In this document: one piece after another, positions 46,314 to 58,585 of the stretch | How positions within the stretch are numbered: position 1 is the stretch's first letter | How the letters are laid out: each line of letters opens with the position of its first letter | Assembly (NCBI GenBank): GCA_016800925.1 | Contig: JABCPU010000111.1 | Coordinates: 1-64,000 of the forward strand | Origin: Suillus spraguei | Taxonomy: Eukaryota; Basidiomycota; Agaricomycetes; Boletales; Suillaceae | DNA: 64,000 bases | Reading direction: 5' to 3' | The notes under the pieces: model-generated | The model's input: only the letters and a program-made list of their open reading frames with translations | Database searches by the model: none | Told to the model about the DNA's origin: nothing | Made by a program: the position numbers and the translations under genes

Positions 46314-49300
46314 ATGTCCCCATCTCCGAGACAAAGGACGATCAAAGCTCAATCTCTCCCTGTCGTACCCTCCGTCATGCAGATTTACGGAGCAGCAACT
46401 CAGTCTGCGAATCAGCGCCAGGCACAACAAGCGAGTCCCACAACTGCAAACATCACCCCGCAGTCAAAACGAACTTCCTCGCCGCCGGCCCTCACACAGG
46501 CCGCACCCAACGTGACTAAACTCTCATCTCCACCCAATCAGCCGTCTCATCTCCGGGAAGAAGCAATCCAGGGGCATTATTCTCCCTCGGCTTCTATTCA
46601 TTCGAACATGCATCAAGCACCACCGCCCCCTCCCCAGCATTCGCTCAGCCAGCCCAACATGCATCAGCCCCCTCCTCTGCCCCAACACTCACTCACTCAG
46701 CCCAACATCCACGCCCACCTCATGAATCCGCAAATGGGCTACCCACGCCCTATTAACAGGGTGGCTCCTCCCCAGTTCTTAACACACTTCCATGCCATGG
46801 AAGAGAATTGGCATATGACAGAAGAGCTCATGGCAGAGATTGAGCGAGCAGATTATGCACAGGCCTTGAGTCAGCAGCCGCCCGTGCCTGGAATGTCTGG
46901 CGTTGCCTACGCCGGTGGCGCAGCGAGCGGCGCTGTGTATGTACGCGAGGTGCCGTCACCTCTCAAAGACCCCGTCGGTGATCGTGTTCGCGTGAACGAA
47001 CGATCCAGTCCAAAGGATGCAGACGGTCAGGGGAGCGGCGGCATGCAGCGCTCCCGCTCCATCCGCGTTGTCGAACGCGAGAAGGAAGTCCAGCCGGGCG
47101 ATAGTACTCGTGTACGCGAGCGTCCCCTCCCGTCCAGTCAGACTGGATCTCCGTCCTACTCACCCTTGGGACACCCCCAGCAGCGTGTGCCCTCTCCTGA
47201 GCGCACTTCTCCACCTTACCACACCCCTACTGGCTCGTCAGGTGGTGAGAGTGTGACTGCAGTGGACGTAGACTACGTCTCGTATAAGCGGGACTCGTAT
47301 CAATCTAATGGAAACTCTTCCCTTAGGCTTCCCAGTCCGCCGCCCACTGTGCGGAAAGCGGTTGCTGACAATACACGTGTGACGCCCCCTGCGGTCAGCA
47401 AAATTACCAGTATCACACCACCCCTGCAGGCCGTGAAGACCCGAACTCCCGACAAGTCGCTGCCTGTCCAAGAAGAACCTGAGGATGATATTGCAGCCAT
47501 TAAGAACGGCGATAACTATACTCATGGGAATGACTATCATGAGGAGGAGGAGGATAATGACACTCTGATTGAAAACGACCTCGACTTCCCCGTTGACGGC
47601 AACGGAGAGCGCGACGGAGAACTAGAGTCGTACACCCCACGCTCACCCACTACCAGCTTACCCGAACTATATTCCGCCAGGCAGTATCCCGCGCAGCCCG
47701 CAAGCCAGCGCCTCTCAAGTACCACAAAGCACCCCCGCATTGGCAGTACAGACAGGCTTGGCCTCCGAAGCTTCGACACAGCCGTCTTTGAAAAGCCTCC
47801 CACCAAATCTACTGAGGAGCGCCGTGAGTCGCCTGCACTTCCAGTGAGGCTGACGACTGAGCAGGTTGACTCTGTACCAGAGCATGACCTACGGCAACAA
47901 CATAGCCGCACGTTTCCTGATGCTCGCGGTGCAGAACAGCAGCAGCAGCAGAGCAACGGACGGCCGCACCCGCTGCAAAATCAAGTCTACTGGGATGATC
48001 AGCATCATGATGATGCTGCGGCTGCCTATATATCACATTACTTTCAGTCTCCTCGTCCAGTTGCGCCCATACCGCCCACGCCTCATAGTCAAACTGCTGC
48101 TCCGTCACCATTGATATCTAGTCTGCAAAGCATGCAAGCCAGCCCGGCACCTCCAGTGGGCTCCCCCTATCCTTACCCATTTTCTCACGTTCGGCGCAAT
48201 AACGCCTACACTACCTATCCCATCCACCCCGCACCTTCCTCCAACTACGACCCTAACCATCCTTCGGTGATTGAAGAGCAACTCGCTCTGCAGATGCAAA
48301 TGTACGCATTGAACAACCACGCAGCATTATCCGACTCCACGTTTTCACCATCGTCAACGCCCTTTCCTGGACCCGGATACAACCCATGGACGTTCCTGCA
48401 GGCGTCTCGTGCATTCGGAGGAGGCGTACGGCCACGTTTTGACTCTACGGCAACGATGAGTATCCAGTCGAGCCCGAGCCACCAACCAGTCAGCCTTCCG
48501 TTCCCGACTGGCAGAATCAAACGCCGCCAGGCATCCGCGGATCTACGAGTCCAGAGTACAAAGCGGAAGATTAAGCCACCGCCTCGTGTAGACAGCACGC
48601 AGCCGCGGGATACAAGCCCGGAGCCGTACTCGTCTGGTGAGGAGACTGCTGGCGAGGAACGCTTTGAGGTTGCTGAGGAGGGGAACTGGGTGAATGGGAC
48701 GGTGCCTGATGATGGCACTGAGTGGGTAGACGAGGATGAGGACGAAAAAGATGACTTGTTGGACTTGGAGTACCACCCCAACTACGTCAACAACATCGAA
48801 AAGAGACGGAGGAGATGGGATACACGATGGGAGGCTCTGCAGCAGGCGGTGAGATGACTTGTTGTCAAAGGCCACGGGTGGATGCTGACGGTTGCTCTCA
48901 TATTACCATAGTTCCAAGCCCTTGATTGCGAGACGGATACGACAATGGTCCTACTCGCCGCACCCTCACATTCTACAAAACTGCATGCCTTGACATCGCG
49001 CTCGATTCGTCGTGAAATTGGGACACAGTCTCCAAGCATGCACAATATACGAAATTCTTTCCGGGGCATTGCTGCTCGTCGACGAGCATCTCGCGCCAAG
49101 GGGATAACGCTCGTTGAAAGGCTTCTCAACTCGACTTCTTCTGGCGACGGTTCTGATGGCAGTTCGGAATCGCGGGAAGGCGACCTCAAGCGCGCGCTTG
49201 AGACTGCTCTTGGTAGTCTCGGTGCTCTTCGCACGATATACGATCACCGCATCGCACGCTGGGAGGACGAGATGGGGCGCATCAATGATGAGCGGGACCG

Positions 49301-49370
49301 CGTTGAAATGCTGCTCCGCCAGACCCTAGGTGTCGGTTTGCAAAACGGTAATGTTCTTCCCGATGCGTAA
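46314..49370 (+). CDS. Large disordered conserved protein, 997 aa
   Basis: Exon 1 is 46314-48848, and exon 2 is 48912-49370 after a GTGAGATGAC...CCATAG intron of 63 nt. Residues 1 to about 780 are low-complexity, rich in Pro, Ser, Gln and His (PPPPPQHSLSQP repeated with small changes). The acidic part WVDEDEDEKDDLLDLEYHPN is followed by a basic helix EKRRRRWDTRWEALQQA. The last 150 residues are helical and end with a likely coiled coil (DHRIARWEDEMGRINDERDR). The ordered C-terminus plus long disordered arm suggests a scaffold or regulatory protein. No family is recognised. Confidence 0.8.
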
Positions 49371-49617
49371 CTTAATCAATGTTGTGATCTATCCCGATGT
49401 ATGCACTTGTATGACCCCCACTGTCCTATGCTGTACTGTACTTATGCGCCGCTGTCTATGTTGTTTCTAGTAGCACACGTCTAGATATGTTCATCTGGTG
49501 GGCTAACCCCCTGATCCATGTACATAATGCACCATGCTTGCTTGCTATTGCTGTTGTACATCTGTCCTTGAGTGTCTACTCTACGTTTTTGGAATAAGTT
49601 ATAGAATAAGTCATGAA

Positions 49618-51164
49618 TTACAATTCATCTGAGAGAATTCGCTGGGCCGGCGTGAGCGAATAATGCAAGGTCTCCAACCATGCTCTGAGAATGCCATTGA
49701 ATACTTGTGAGTGCTCGAGGTGGGGCCAGTGGGCACCTTCCATTGTCTACATTTGATTGTCACCGTAGTCATGGCGAAAGGGTCGTATCACGTACCTTGG
49801 TCGTCAGCTGTGGCAAGAACGCCGCGGATTTCAAGTATTTGGCAGCGAACACCCAGTCTGCAACAGGATCCTGTGGTAGTGCACATGAGTAATGTCCTGC
49901 AATTGGACAGACGACCCACGTTTAGAGGCAAAACAGACAAGACGGGCTGGGGAATGGTGTAGTTTCCCTGCGCTTGAGCAGATTGCCATGCTCCATAGCG
50001 GTTCTAAGCACCTCATTCAGTAATGGGTGCATTAAAAGGAGATATCTACGCACTCCGCGAGTATAGAATATGAGAGCTGCGGGGTATCGATGAGCTTAGA
50101 ATCATATCCGAGGAATTTTGGTTCGTACTATGGTCAAATTTCTGTATACTGAACCGTTCGATAAAATACGCTTCTTCAGAGGAGGCGAAGAATGGGATTG
50201 GAGGAATCTAGTTAAGGTTAACAAGCTTCATCCTAAAATGAGCGCTAATCATACCTCCGTCACGTTGTCGTATGCACTGAGATAAGTACTGGTGCTTGTG
50301 AGGAAGCTATCTGGAGGTGCGCTGTTGACTGTGCGCAACGTAGCGCGTAGGCTTCTCCTGATATCCTTGTTCAGCTCAGCTACGGCTTCTTTTGTGTGGT
50401 TCTCGAAGAAAACTTGGTAAGCTAACTTGGGCATGACTGCTGCAAGCTGAGCGCTGTCTGCAAAGGGGCCAGCAGCGTGCAGATACTGGTTATGATTGTT
50501 AGGCAAGAAAAATTGTGAAACAACGATCTGTTTACCGGAACTGTCACGCCAACCATGGCATAGAAAATATCAGGTCGTCTCCTCGCAGCTTCGTAGCAGA
50601 TTTCAGCACCCCAGTCATGACTACAAAGATATCAGATGAGTCGGACCGGATCTTTTATGAAACATACCCGAGACAAATAGAAGATTGAATCCCAACATGT
50701 TCGAGAACGCAAGTGAGGTCACCAGTGATATCTGCCAACGTACTGGACGACTGTACATCAGCGGGGTGGGTTGAACCTCCGAAACCACGAACGTCGATAG
50801 CGATCATACGATACTCGTTCTGGAACAGATTAGTATGATGGTCGTCAGTTGATAGAAAATATATCTACCTGAACTCTTCGATTTGGTACCCCCAGGAACT
50901 CCAAAGACTGGGCCAGCCGTGGACCATGATGATGTTCTTCTCCGCGGTCGGGTTGACGTCTACATAACTATGACAACAATGAACATCTCCGTGAGCGAGA
51001 AACGTGCGTATATGCGTACCAATGGTAATGTTGATCTCCTCATCCACGACGCGATCAACAGCTCTGCAGCTGGTAGACTGGATGGTATACGCCCTTGGAT
51101 CGAAGGCAACTCCGGCCACGAATGAGAGGGAAAAGGAAAGAACAAGGCAGGTAGACCAATGCAT
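49618..51164 (-). CDS. Secreted alpha/beta hydrolase, epoxide-hydrolase-like
   Basis: Signal peptide at residues 1-20 (MHWSTCLVLSFSLSFVAGVA). Exon 1 is 51004-51164, joined in phase to an exon starting at 50967. Oxyanion motif HGWPSLWSSWGYQI (HGxP of epoxide hydrolases), strand YRMIAIDVRGFGGST, nucleophile elbow GHDWGAEICYEA (Asp nucleophile as in epoxide hydrolases), acid region DPVADWVFAAKYL and catalytic His in EGAHWPHLEHS. Stop at 49618-49620. Probably opens epoxides to diols outside the cell or in the secretory path; haloalkane dehalogenase-type activity is less likely. Inner splice sites are by eye. Confidence 0.85.
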
Positions 51165-51870
51165 TAGGCGTAGTTCTGATAAGAGTTCAACGGACTATGA
51201 TTCGCAGTTGTGTCTGCCACGAACGAAATGAATCAAGATGGAGGATGCCGGTTAGAATTCTGCATGCCTGAAGGTTAGCACTCATACTAGTACTCTGCAA
51301 CATGGATCGGTCATTATGTAAGTTGATGTCATTCGAATCGAACTTGGCGAAAACAGGTGAAAATGATGATCAACAAGCAACAACTGAACACATAACGTTA
51401 TTCCGGACCATCTGTAAAAACCGGAGGAATAAAATGTCACGGATCTCATTCCATTTGATAACAAGACAGTTTATAAAATGACGTCCATTTGTGGATACCA
51501 TGAATGTCAGTAAATGGAAGTACTCACCTTTTCCCTAACTCGAATCGCAACAATTTTTGTCGCATCTTGTCCAGCACGTGTGATTTATTGGGAGTTTAAC
51601 GGGGTAGCGCTCACGACTTTGGTCATTGCGCGGATTCCCACGGAAACAGATTCATTCTTGACGATGCCTAGACCAGCGGGCGAACGAATCCCAGAATGGA
51701 ACGTTAGAAACACCTGCATCCTCAACTCGACGGTCCTGATCGTAAAGATGGCGCGATGTCAGTGGCAGGCCAGGAGATGAAAATGGAACTTACCTTTCGA
51801 GAGTACCTTTCTACTACGCTTTCAATAATCGTTCCAAGGCTGCAACATATTCCGTCGGTTGTGAGATAGT
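51165..51870. other. Intergenic, unique part
   Basis: Upstream of the hydrolase gene. The plus-strand frame 51514-51780 has no features. From about 51880 the DNA becomes part of the duplicated WD40-TPR-HET unit. Confidence 0.45.
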
Positions 51871-52530
51871 CATCTGGTGCAATAAGTTTCTAGTTATGTC
51901 GAACACTTCCTCGATCACCTAATTTGCACCACTGGCCTTTCCGGGAGGTCCCTGATAATTTGTTCGGTGAGCATCATTAGCAGCAATAGGAATTCTTCAA
52001 TATTGTTGTTATTTTTTTCAGAGCGCAGCCCGATAAAAATTCATGGCCTCAAGACTGTGTCAGAGCAATGAAGAACGTTCACGAAAGAGATACGCCAGCC
52101 CCTCAGTTTTCGTATTGTAGCCCAACCCAACGCTGAACTGGTGTCATTCAGCCAACATACGTACGCCTCGTCTGTTTCTGCTATGTTATAAAATTTTCAC
52201 CCTGCAGATTCGCCTGCGACCCAGTCTTTTCCGGCAGGGGTGGCGTTTCTCTGACCATACGTCTGGGATGGGGTAGGTGGAGTATGCGGTGGGATCAAAT
52301 GGAAGGATGGGCATGGTGAACTAGCTAGATGAGGAGAGCGAAACCGGTCCTGGATTAACTACATAAATATAAGTTTCATTCCTCGTCTCCTGTGCATCTG
52401 ATAATACACAAAGTAGATTGAGGCTGTGGAGAAGCACAAAAAAGCCCGGTACAGGCACCTCTAAAACTTAGATGCGGACACCCATAAGCTCTCCAGCGAG
52501 TTGTGCTCAACGCCATCTACCTTGAGCGGA

Positions 52531-55500
52531 ATGACAGAAATAGAAGAGCCTGTCATTCGAATGGCCACGGTCAGTCAAACGTTTGAAGGGCACGAGAATA
52601 GGATCTTGGGAGTCACTGTCTTCCCCGATAGACGCCGTATGGTAACAGCCGCGTGGGACAAGACGCTTCGTCTGTGGGACTTAGAAGACGGTGTTGTATT
52701 GAAGATAATGGAGGGGCATCGCTTTGGCGTACGAAGTGTTGCAGTGTCAAAAGACGGCGAATCCATCGTAAGTGCTGATGGTGGTGGAGAGCTTATCGCC
52801 TGGAACAAAGACGGCGAATCTCTCACCAAACCCATCAAAGTCCACTCCCAACGGATAAGGTCTCTCGATTTTTCCCCAGACGGCTCATTGCTGGCGAGTG
52901 GTTCATTGGACACGACAACGAAGTTCTGGAACACAAAAACATGGCAAGTGCAAGGAAATCCAATCAATTGTGGCACTGGAATCCACTGCGTTCGGTATTC
53001 GCCGTCTGGTGAATATCTTGCCATCGCAACCAAGGATATCCAAATATGGAATCCAGGTACAGGGGAATGCGTTGCAAAGTTCCAGGGTCATTCTGTGTTC
53101 AATGGAGCATGGTGTTACTCACTTGCATGGACACCCGATGGCAAACAGCTTGTCTCGTCTGGTGATGAACGTGATCCCACCATACGGATATGGGATTCAT
53201 TGACCTGGAAGCAGGTCGGTGAACCCTGCAAGGGCCATACTGAGGCTGTCAACATGATTGCCTTGAATCCTACTGGCACCCTTCTTACGTCCGCATCTGA
53301 CGACAACCAAGTTCGCCTTTGGTGGCTTTCAGATCAAAGAAACATTGCCATATGCAAGCACCCCGATGTAGTGTATTGTGTCATTTTCTCCGAGGATGGC
53401 AAGCACATTCTTAGCGGAGGTATGGATAGAAGGATCTCAAAATGGACAGTGCCTTTGCAAGAGGACATTCTGGACGATTGCAAGGCATGTTTCCTTCTTC
53501 TATCACTATTTAATCTGACAATGCATAATGCAGATCCTCGCCATCAACACAACAGCCCGCAATGCATGCACAACTGGGGACTTGCCCAGCGCTGAGAGAT
53601 TACTCACCCAGGAGATCAACGCTGATAACAATAACTACAACTCTTATGCTAATCGCTCGTTTGTTATGGCGAGAAAAGCCGACTGGGACCGCGCATTTGA
53701 TGACGCACTCAAGGTGAGATACGCTTGTCGCGACTTTTTAATATGTGTTATCTTACACGTCAATATAGAGCATCAGCATTCAACCATCCCTGATGGGCTG
53801 TATCTCCAAGGGCATCGCACACTGTGGAAAACGACAGTTCCAAGACGCAATGAAAGCATTTGACCTCGCATTCATGTACATGGACGCAGACTTGAATAAA
53901 ACTCGTCTTTTACTCTTGATTAAGGTACGTAAGTTGTGTCTTGTGTACCACTACTTCACGACAGCTGTCAGGCCATCGCTCTTTTCAATGCAAATCAACA
54001 TGACGAGGCAATTTTGCGCGTTCAAGAGCTAGCTACTACTCGTCCTGACGCGGGTTCTCTCGCCTGTAGTATTGTGGAAGTGAGTGCCCCTGACACAGTC
54101 AACTCCAGATTATGGATTGGTACTGATTTTGATTTCAGGCTTATCTACACGTCCAAGTGGGAATGAATGCATTAGACGACGCACGGCACAACGAAGCTGC
54201 CGACCACTTCACTTCTGCTGTCAACACCATTCGTTTCTCATCTATGTCGGCCATCCATTCTAAATATGATGTCTTTGTAGTGGTAGGTTGATTTCAATGC
54301 ACCTGGAAATCATGCCTGACCGTGCCTTTTCTAGTTATTTGGGTGGGACCTCAAGTCCTTATGGCAAACCGCACACCAAAATTGGTGTCATGCGCTCTTT
54401 CGAGCAGGTAGACTTCCAGAAGCCATCAAAGCACACCGATACATGATGGATAAGGCTGATGAGACTACGAGAACACACTGCCTTGACTGGTCGACATGCA
54501 AGTCTTCATGATACTCAACCGGGTATAATTCTCAACCCCATTTAACTTAGCTTTTAAGAAAGATTGCAGTGTGCTCTATGCTGCCGCCGGAGTGACTGAC
54601 CTCGCTGCGAGCGGAGATACAGCCCTTACCGTGCGTAATTACGACAGGGCTATTGAGCTTTACTCTGCGGCGATCGACCTCGGTTTTGCAACAGATACCG
54701 TCTTTGTGAACCGCAGTAAGGCAAGATCTAGTAAAATGCTATGGGACGATGCACTCCTTGACGCGGAAAAGGTGCGATGACAGTGACTGTTTCATATGCG
54801 AGGCCCATTTTAGTGATTCACAGGTCATCGAACTCAACCCCTCATCTTACATTGGCTATCAGTTGAAACATACAGTACTTCATGGCGCGCATCGATATGA
54901 TGAAGCGATCGAGGCCTTCAAAATCATGCTCTCTAAGTTGGAAAGTGCTCCCGACACGCAAACACAAAGTATGCCTCAAATGACACATCCTTCAACATTG
55001 CTGACTCTTTGTCCAGGCTTGCGCCAACAGTATATTAGTCCCTCCGAAACAGAAGGAATCATCCAAGAGACCATCAAGGCTCAACTCGACGACGCCCCAC
55101 ATCGTCTAATCAACACCTCTACTGGGCGCTTATGTAGTCGTGAGGTACAGATCAGTGCCTTCAAGATGACCGCAGGGTACAAAGAACTTTTGTCATCTAC
55201 AATGAAGTATGCAGACCTTCGAACGGAGCGCATCAAAGACGTGGTGGCGATGTACTTCCGTTATGTCATGCTATCGCATAGGTGGGAAGGGAAAGAACCG
55301 TTGCTACATGACATTCAGGGCAAGGTGGTATACGACTTGGATCCAGTTGGCGGAATCGCAAAGTTGCAGTCATTCTGTAAAACTGCTCGTGATATGGGTA
55401 CCGCTGGGCATGGATTGATACGTGTTGCATCGACCAGATCAACAATGTCGAGCTGCAACAATCGGTCAATTCTATGTTTATTTGGTATCGCCACTCGGCA

Positions 55501-56742
55501 CTTACCATCATCTACCTGTCGGATGTTTCACCTTCGTCGCAGCCTGGGGCACTCGCAAGCAGCGCTTGGAACACGCGAGGATGGACGTTCAAGAATTCTT
55601 GGCCCCCAACTTTGTCCTATTTTACCAGAAGGATTGGTCCCTATATCTAACGATCGCTTTCCAAACCACAAGGATTCCATTGCAATCATGCAGGAGATGG
55701 GAGATGCAACGGGCATAGATGCTCAGGCCCTCATTGCCTTCCGTCCCGGTATGAGAGACGCCCGGCAAAAACTCCAATGGGTGTCGGCCCGTGTCACCAC
55801 GTGGCCGGAAGATATTGCATACTCATTGTTCGGTATCTTCGGTGTTAACCTGCCTGTCATTTATGGCGAGAAGAAGCAAAAGGCGCTTGGGAGACTCCTG
55901 CAGGAGGTCGTAGCTCAGTCGGGCGACATCAGCGCCCTGAACTGGGTGGGGCAATCATCCGAATTCAATAGCTGTCTGCCGGCCGACATTACTTCATACA
56001 AAGCCCCACCGCACAGCGCACCATCTCTTTCCGAAGATGAAATTCAGGTGTCAATCTCCTCGCTCCGACATGTCATGGCTCTAGATGTGGCTCTGAAACT
56101 TTATGCCATGCTCGACAACTTGAATGCGCCTCGTTTTGCGAACTGCAGACTGCATCTTCCTTGCATCGCATTTCGTGTCACAGCAGTCAAACGGAGCCCC
56201 ACTCAAGACCAGGAGATATATGAAGTCAAAGCCGACGGGCTTCACGACCTGCTTATCACCACGAAGGACAAGCTTGTTCAGTTCTCATCACCACGACCCA
56301 CGGTACAGACATTGTTGCTTGTTCGTCCGTGGAATCGTTTTCTCCTCGAGCTTCCTGACGTTGGGGAGCCGTCTGGCTTACCAGGCTACCTGATGTTGCT
56401 GATGACACTCAGAGCGAGGAAGATTATTGGTCTGCGCCCGGGTCTCCATTACGTGATTCGTGTGATGGGTTCCCTGAGGTAGAGGAGTTGGTTGATTCGG
56501 AACTGAGCGGTCGAGCGTTACGACTGACTACTCGTCTTGAACAGCCTTTTAGCGCATTTTTGCTAGCACATCAGCGGGGGGGAGAATACAAGAGAATCGC
56601 ATCAGATCATGATATTATTGCACGAGTCAGGGACCTTTCTTCTATCCTGGATATGGTCAGGACGCTAGAATATTGTAGTGGCATGCATTTTTGGAAGTGG
56701 AGATCTCTCGTATCTGGACCTCTATATAATTTTTTAGATTAG
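52531..56742 (+). pseudogene. WD40-TPR-HET protein, copy 1; HET core scrambled
   Basis: Starts MTEIEEPVIRMATVSQTFEG with about six WD40 repeats, then TPR-like exons and a HET domain. Compared with copy 2 it lacks one base at 55396-55398 (GGG against GGGG), one at about 55585 and one at about 55650. The three losses restore the frame, so the ORF stays open, but about 85 residues of the HET core are read in wrong frames and the conserved WAWIDTCCIDQ is gone. A further base is missing at about 56385, causing an early stop at 56480-56482; the old C-terminus continues in another frame to about 56742. It keeps both GC-AG introns (donors at 53485 and 54498). Confidence 0.82.
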
Positions 56743-57934
56743 CAGTCAACGTCCAAAATACCGACTTTCAGAAATTGACGCCACGGTGAATAGCGCCGAG
56801 CAAAACAGATGGTCGCGGTACTGAAAAACAGTATTTAAGATGTTGCAGATTAAGAGCTAGTAATGATGAAGACTCCACTGCAGATAATTCTAAAGATATT
56901 GTGCGACATTGACAGTGACCACAGTAATAGTACATTGACATCAGACTCAGAATCAAGTGTTACGTGATGCAGTCCAAAAATAAAGAAATGGCAATAACGA
57001 GGCATCAAATGTTCAGCAAAAACATGAGTCCAGAGCATATCAAATAAAAGGTTGCCAGCAGTCCGATGTGTATGACCACCACTCGCGAGACAAGACAAGT
57101 TGAAGAAAAGGTCATACTATCAGTGTCGAGGGCACTTTCTTCTAACGGGGCCTTCTAGTTCATCCCCAGCAGCAATCGGCGCAGAAAATATACCCAAATA
57201 TGGAAGATGCCGTTCAGAACTCCGCACCGAAATACTGCTACCTTGCAACAACAGGCAAATTATCAGAGGTCCGTCTAGCTCGTCAATGTAAAGTGTGATC
57301 AAGTGACTCAATTCGGACTCTCATTGTTAAGTCAATTCCGAGTTTGTAAACATATTACTAGTTCGCAACGTGTGTATCGAATACTCCGGTCCTGCTGCCG
57401 CAATGGAAAAATGACAACAAAGTAACAACGCTAACTCGGAGGGTCTATCCTGATGATGCACCAAAAAATCAAATCATGAAGACTCCCTTTGGGTCCGGGA
57501 GTGACAAACCAGACAAGAGTTGATGTCCGTGATGTTCTTGAAGGACATACATAGACTGCTCATCTATATACCTGGCGCATCTCATCAGGACCGTCACTGA
57601 TGGGTAGGAAACCTGCTCAGCTAGGACTAACATCGAAGTCGACAAGTGGAATTGATCTCCCATCACCATAAAACTCTGGAAGAGCATGGATCAGACGTAT
57701 TAGATATTACAGTGCATTCCGCAGTTTGCAATTGAGCACGGCAGGATCAACGATGTATATCTTTGCCCCCCTAGAAGATAGAAGGTCCATGAATTGGAAG
57801 AAGACGAGGATCTACCGTGGAGTTGTCTGGAGTGCGCCGGCCCTGCAGGTTTAGTCACACCACAACGTATTCAGAAAACGTTCATAGCGGGTCCAGTCAG
57901 AGTAAGATCGTCTTCTGCTGAAGTAAGTTTCTGG
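56743..57934. other. Intergenic between the two HET units
   Basis: Unique DNA with no recognisable gene, RNA or repeat. All open frames are short and featureless. Confidence 0.5.
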
Positions 57935-58092
57935 GTATGTAATGCTTCCTCGATCGCCTGCATCTCACTATTACCCTTTCCGCATAGGCTTCCCTAGTGG
58001 GGTCATTTGCGATGTTCGGTCCACATCATTAGCAGTGATATGTATCCTTCAGTATCGTCGTTGTTTTTTAGAGAGCAACCCGATAAAGACTC

Positions 58093-58374
58093 ATGGCCTC
58101 AGCTGAGTCAAGGCCGATGAAGAACGATCACAAAAAATATTCCAGGTCCCTAGTCCCGTACTGCAAATTTGCAACCGAACTCAACGGCGAATTGGTGTCG
58201 TTGAGCCAACATAGGTACGTCTTGTCTGTTTCTGCTGTATTATACACTTTCCACCCCGCAGATTTGCCTGCAACAGTCTTTTCCGGGCAAGGGTGGTCGA
58301 ATCTTTGACCATACATACACCTAGGGTGGAGCAGGTAGAATTAGCAGTAGGATCGAACAGAGGGATGGTGGACT
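58093..58374 (+). other. Possible small spliced ORF upstream of HET copy 2
   Basis: ATG at 58093 (MASAESRPMKNDHKKYSRS) runs to ELVSLSQHR, then a GTACGT...CCCCGCAG intron of about 50 nt, then FACNSLFRARVVESLT to a stop near 58374, about 75 aa. Unit 1 keeps the intron and the text around it (ELVSFSQHT / FACDPVFSGRGG) but has a stop earlier. It may be a 5' leader exon pair or the last piece of a lost gene. Confidence 0.3.
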
Positions 58375-58417
58375 AGCTGGATGAGAGCGAAGCTGATCTT
58401 GAATTGGTTGCAAATTA

Positions 58418-58430
58418 CATAAATATAGGT
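58418..58430 (+). promoter_or_regulatory. TATA-like element of HET copy 2
   Basis: ACATAAATATAGG is kept at the same place in unit 1 (ACATAAATATAAG at about 52360), about 160 bp before each ATG. Confidence 0.35.
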
Positions 58431-58585
58431 TTCATACCTCGTGTCGTGGGCGTCTAATGATACAAGAAGCAGTTTGAGGCTGTGGAGAAGCACAAAAAGG
58501 CCCGGTACACGCACCTCTGAAACTTAAGTCAAGACGTCCACAAACTCTCCAGCAAGTTTTGCTCTACGCATCTACTTGAAGCAGA

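Noticed and set aside
46963..48875. Several minus-strand frames of 80-180 codons over the large disordered protein
   Set aside because: Shadows of a low-complexity 2.5-kb coding exon; no domains and no splice continuity.
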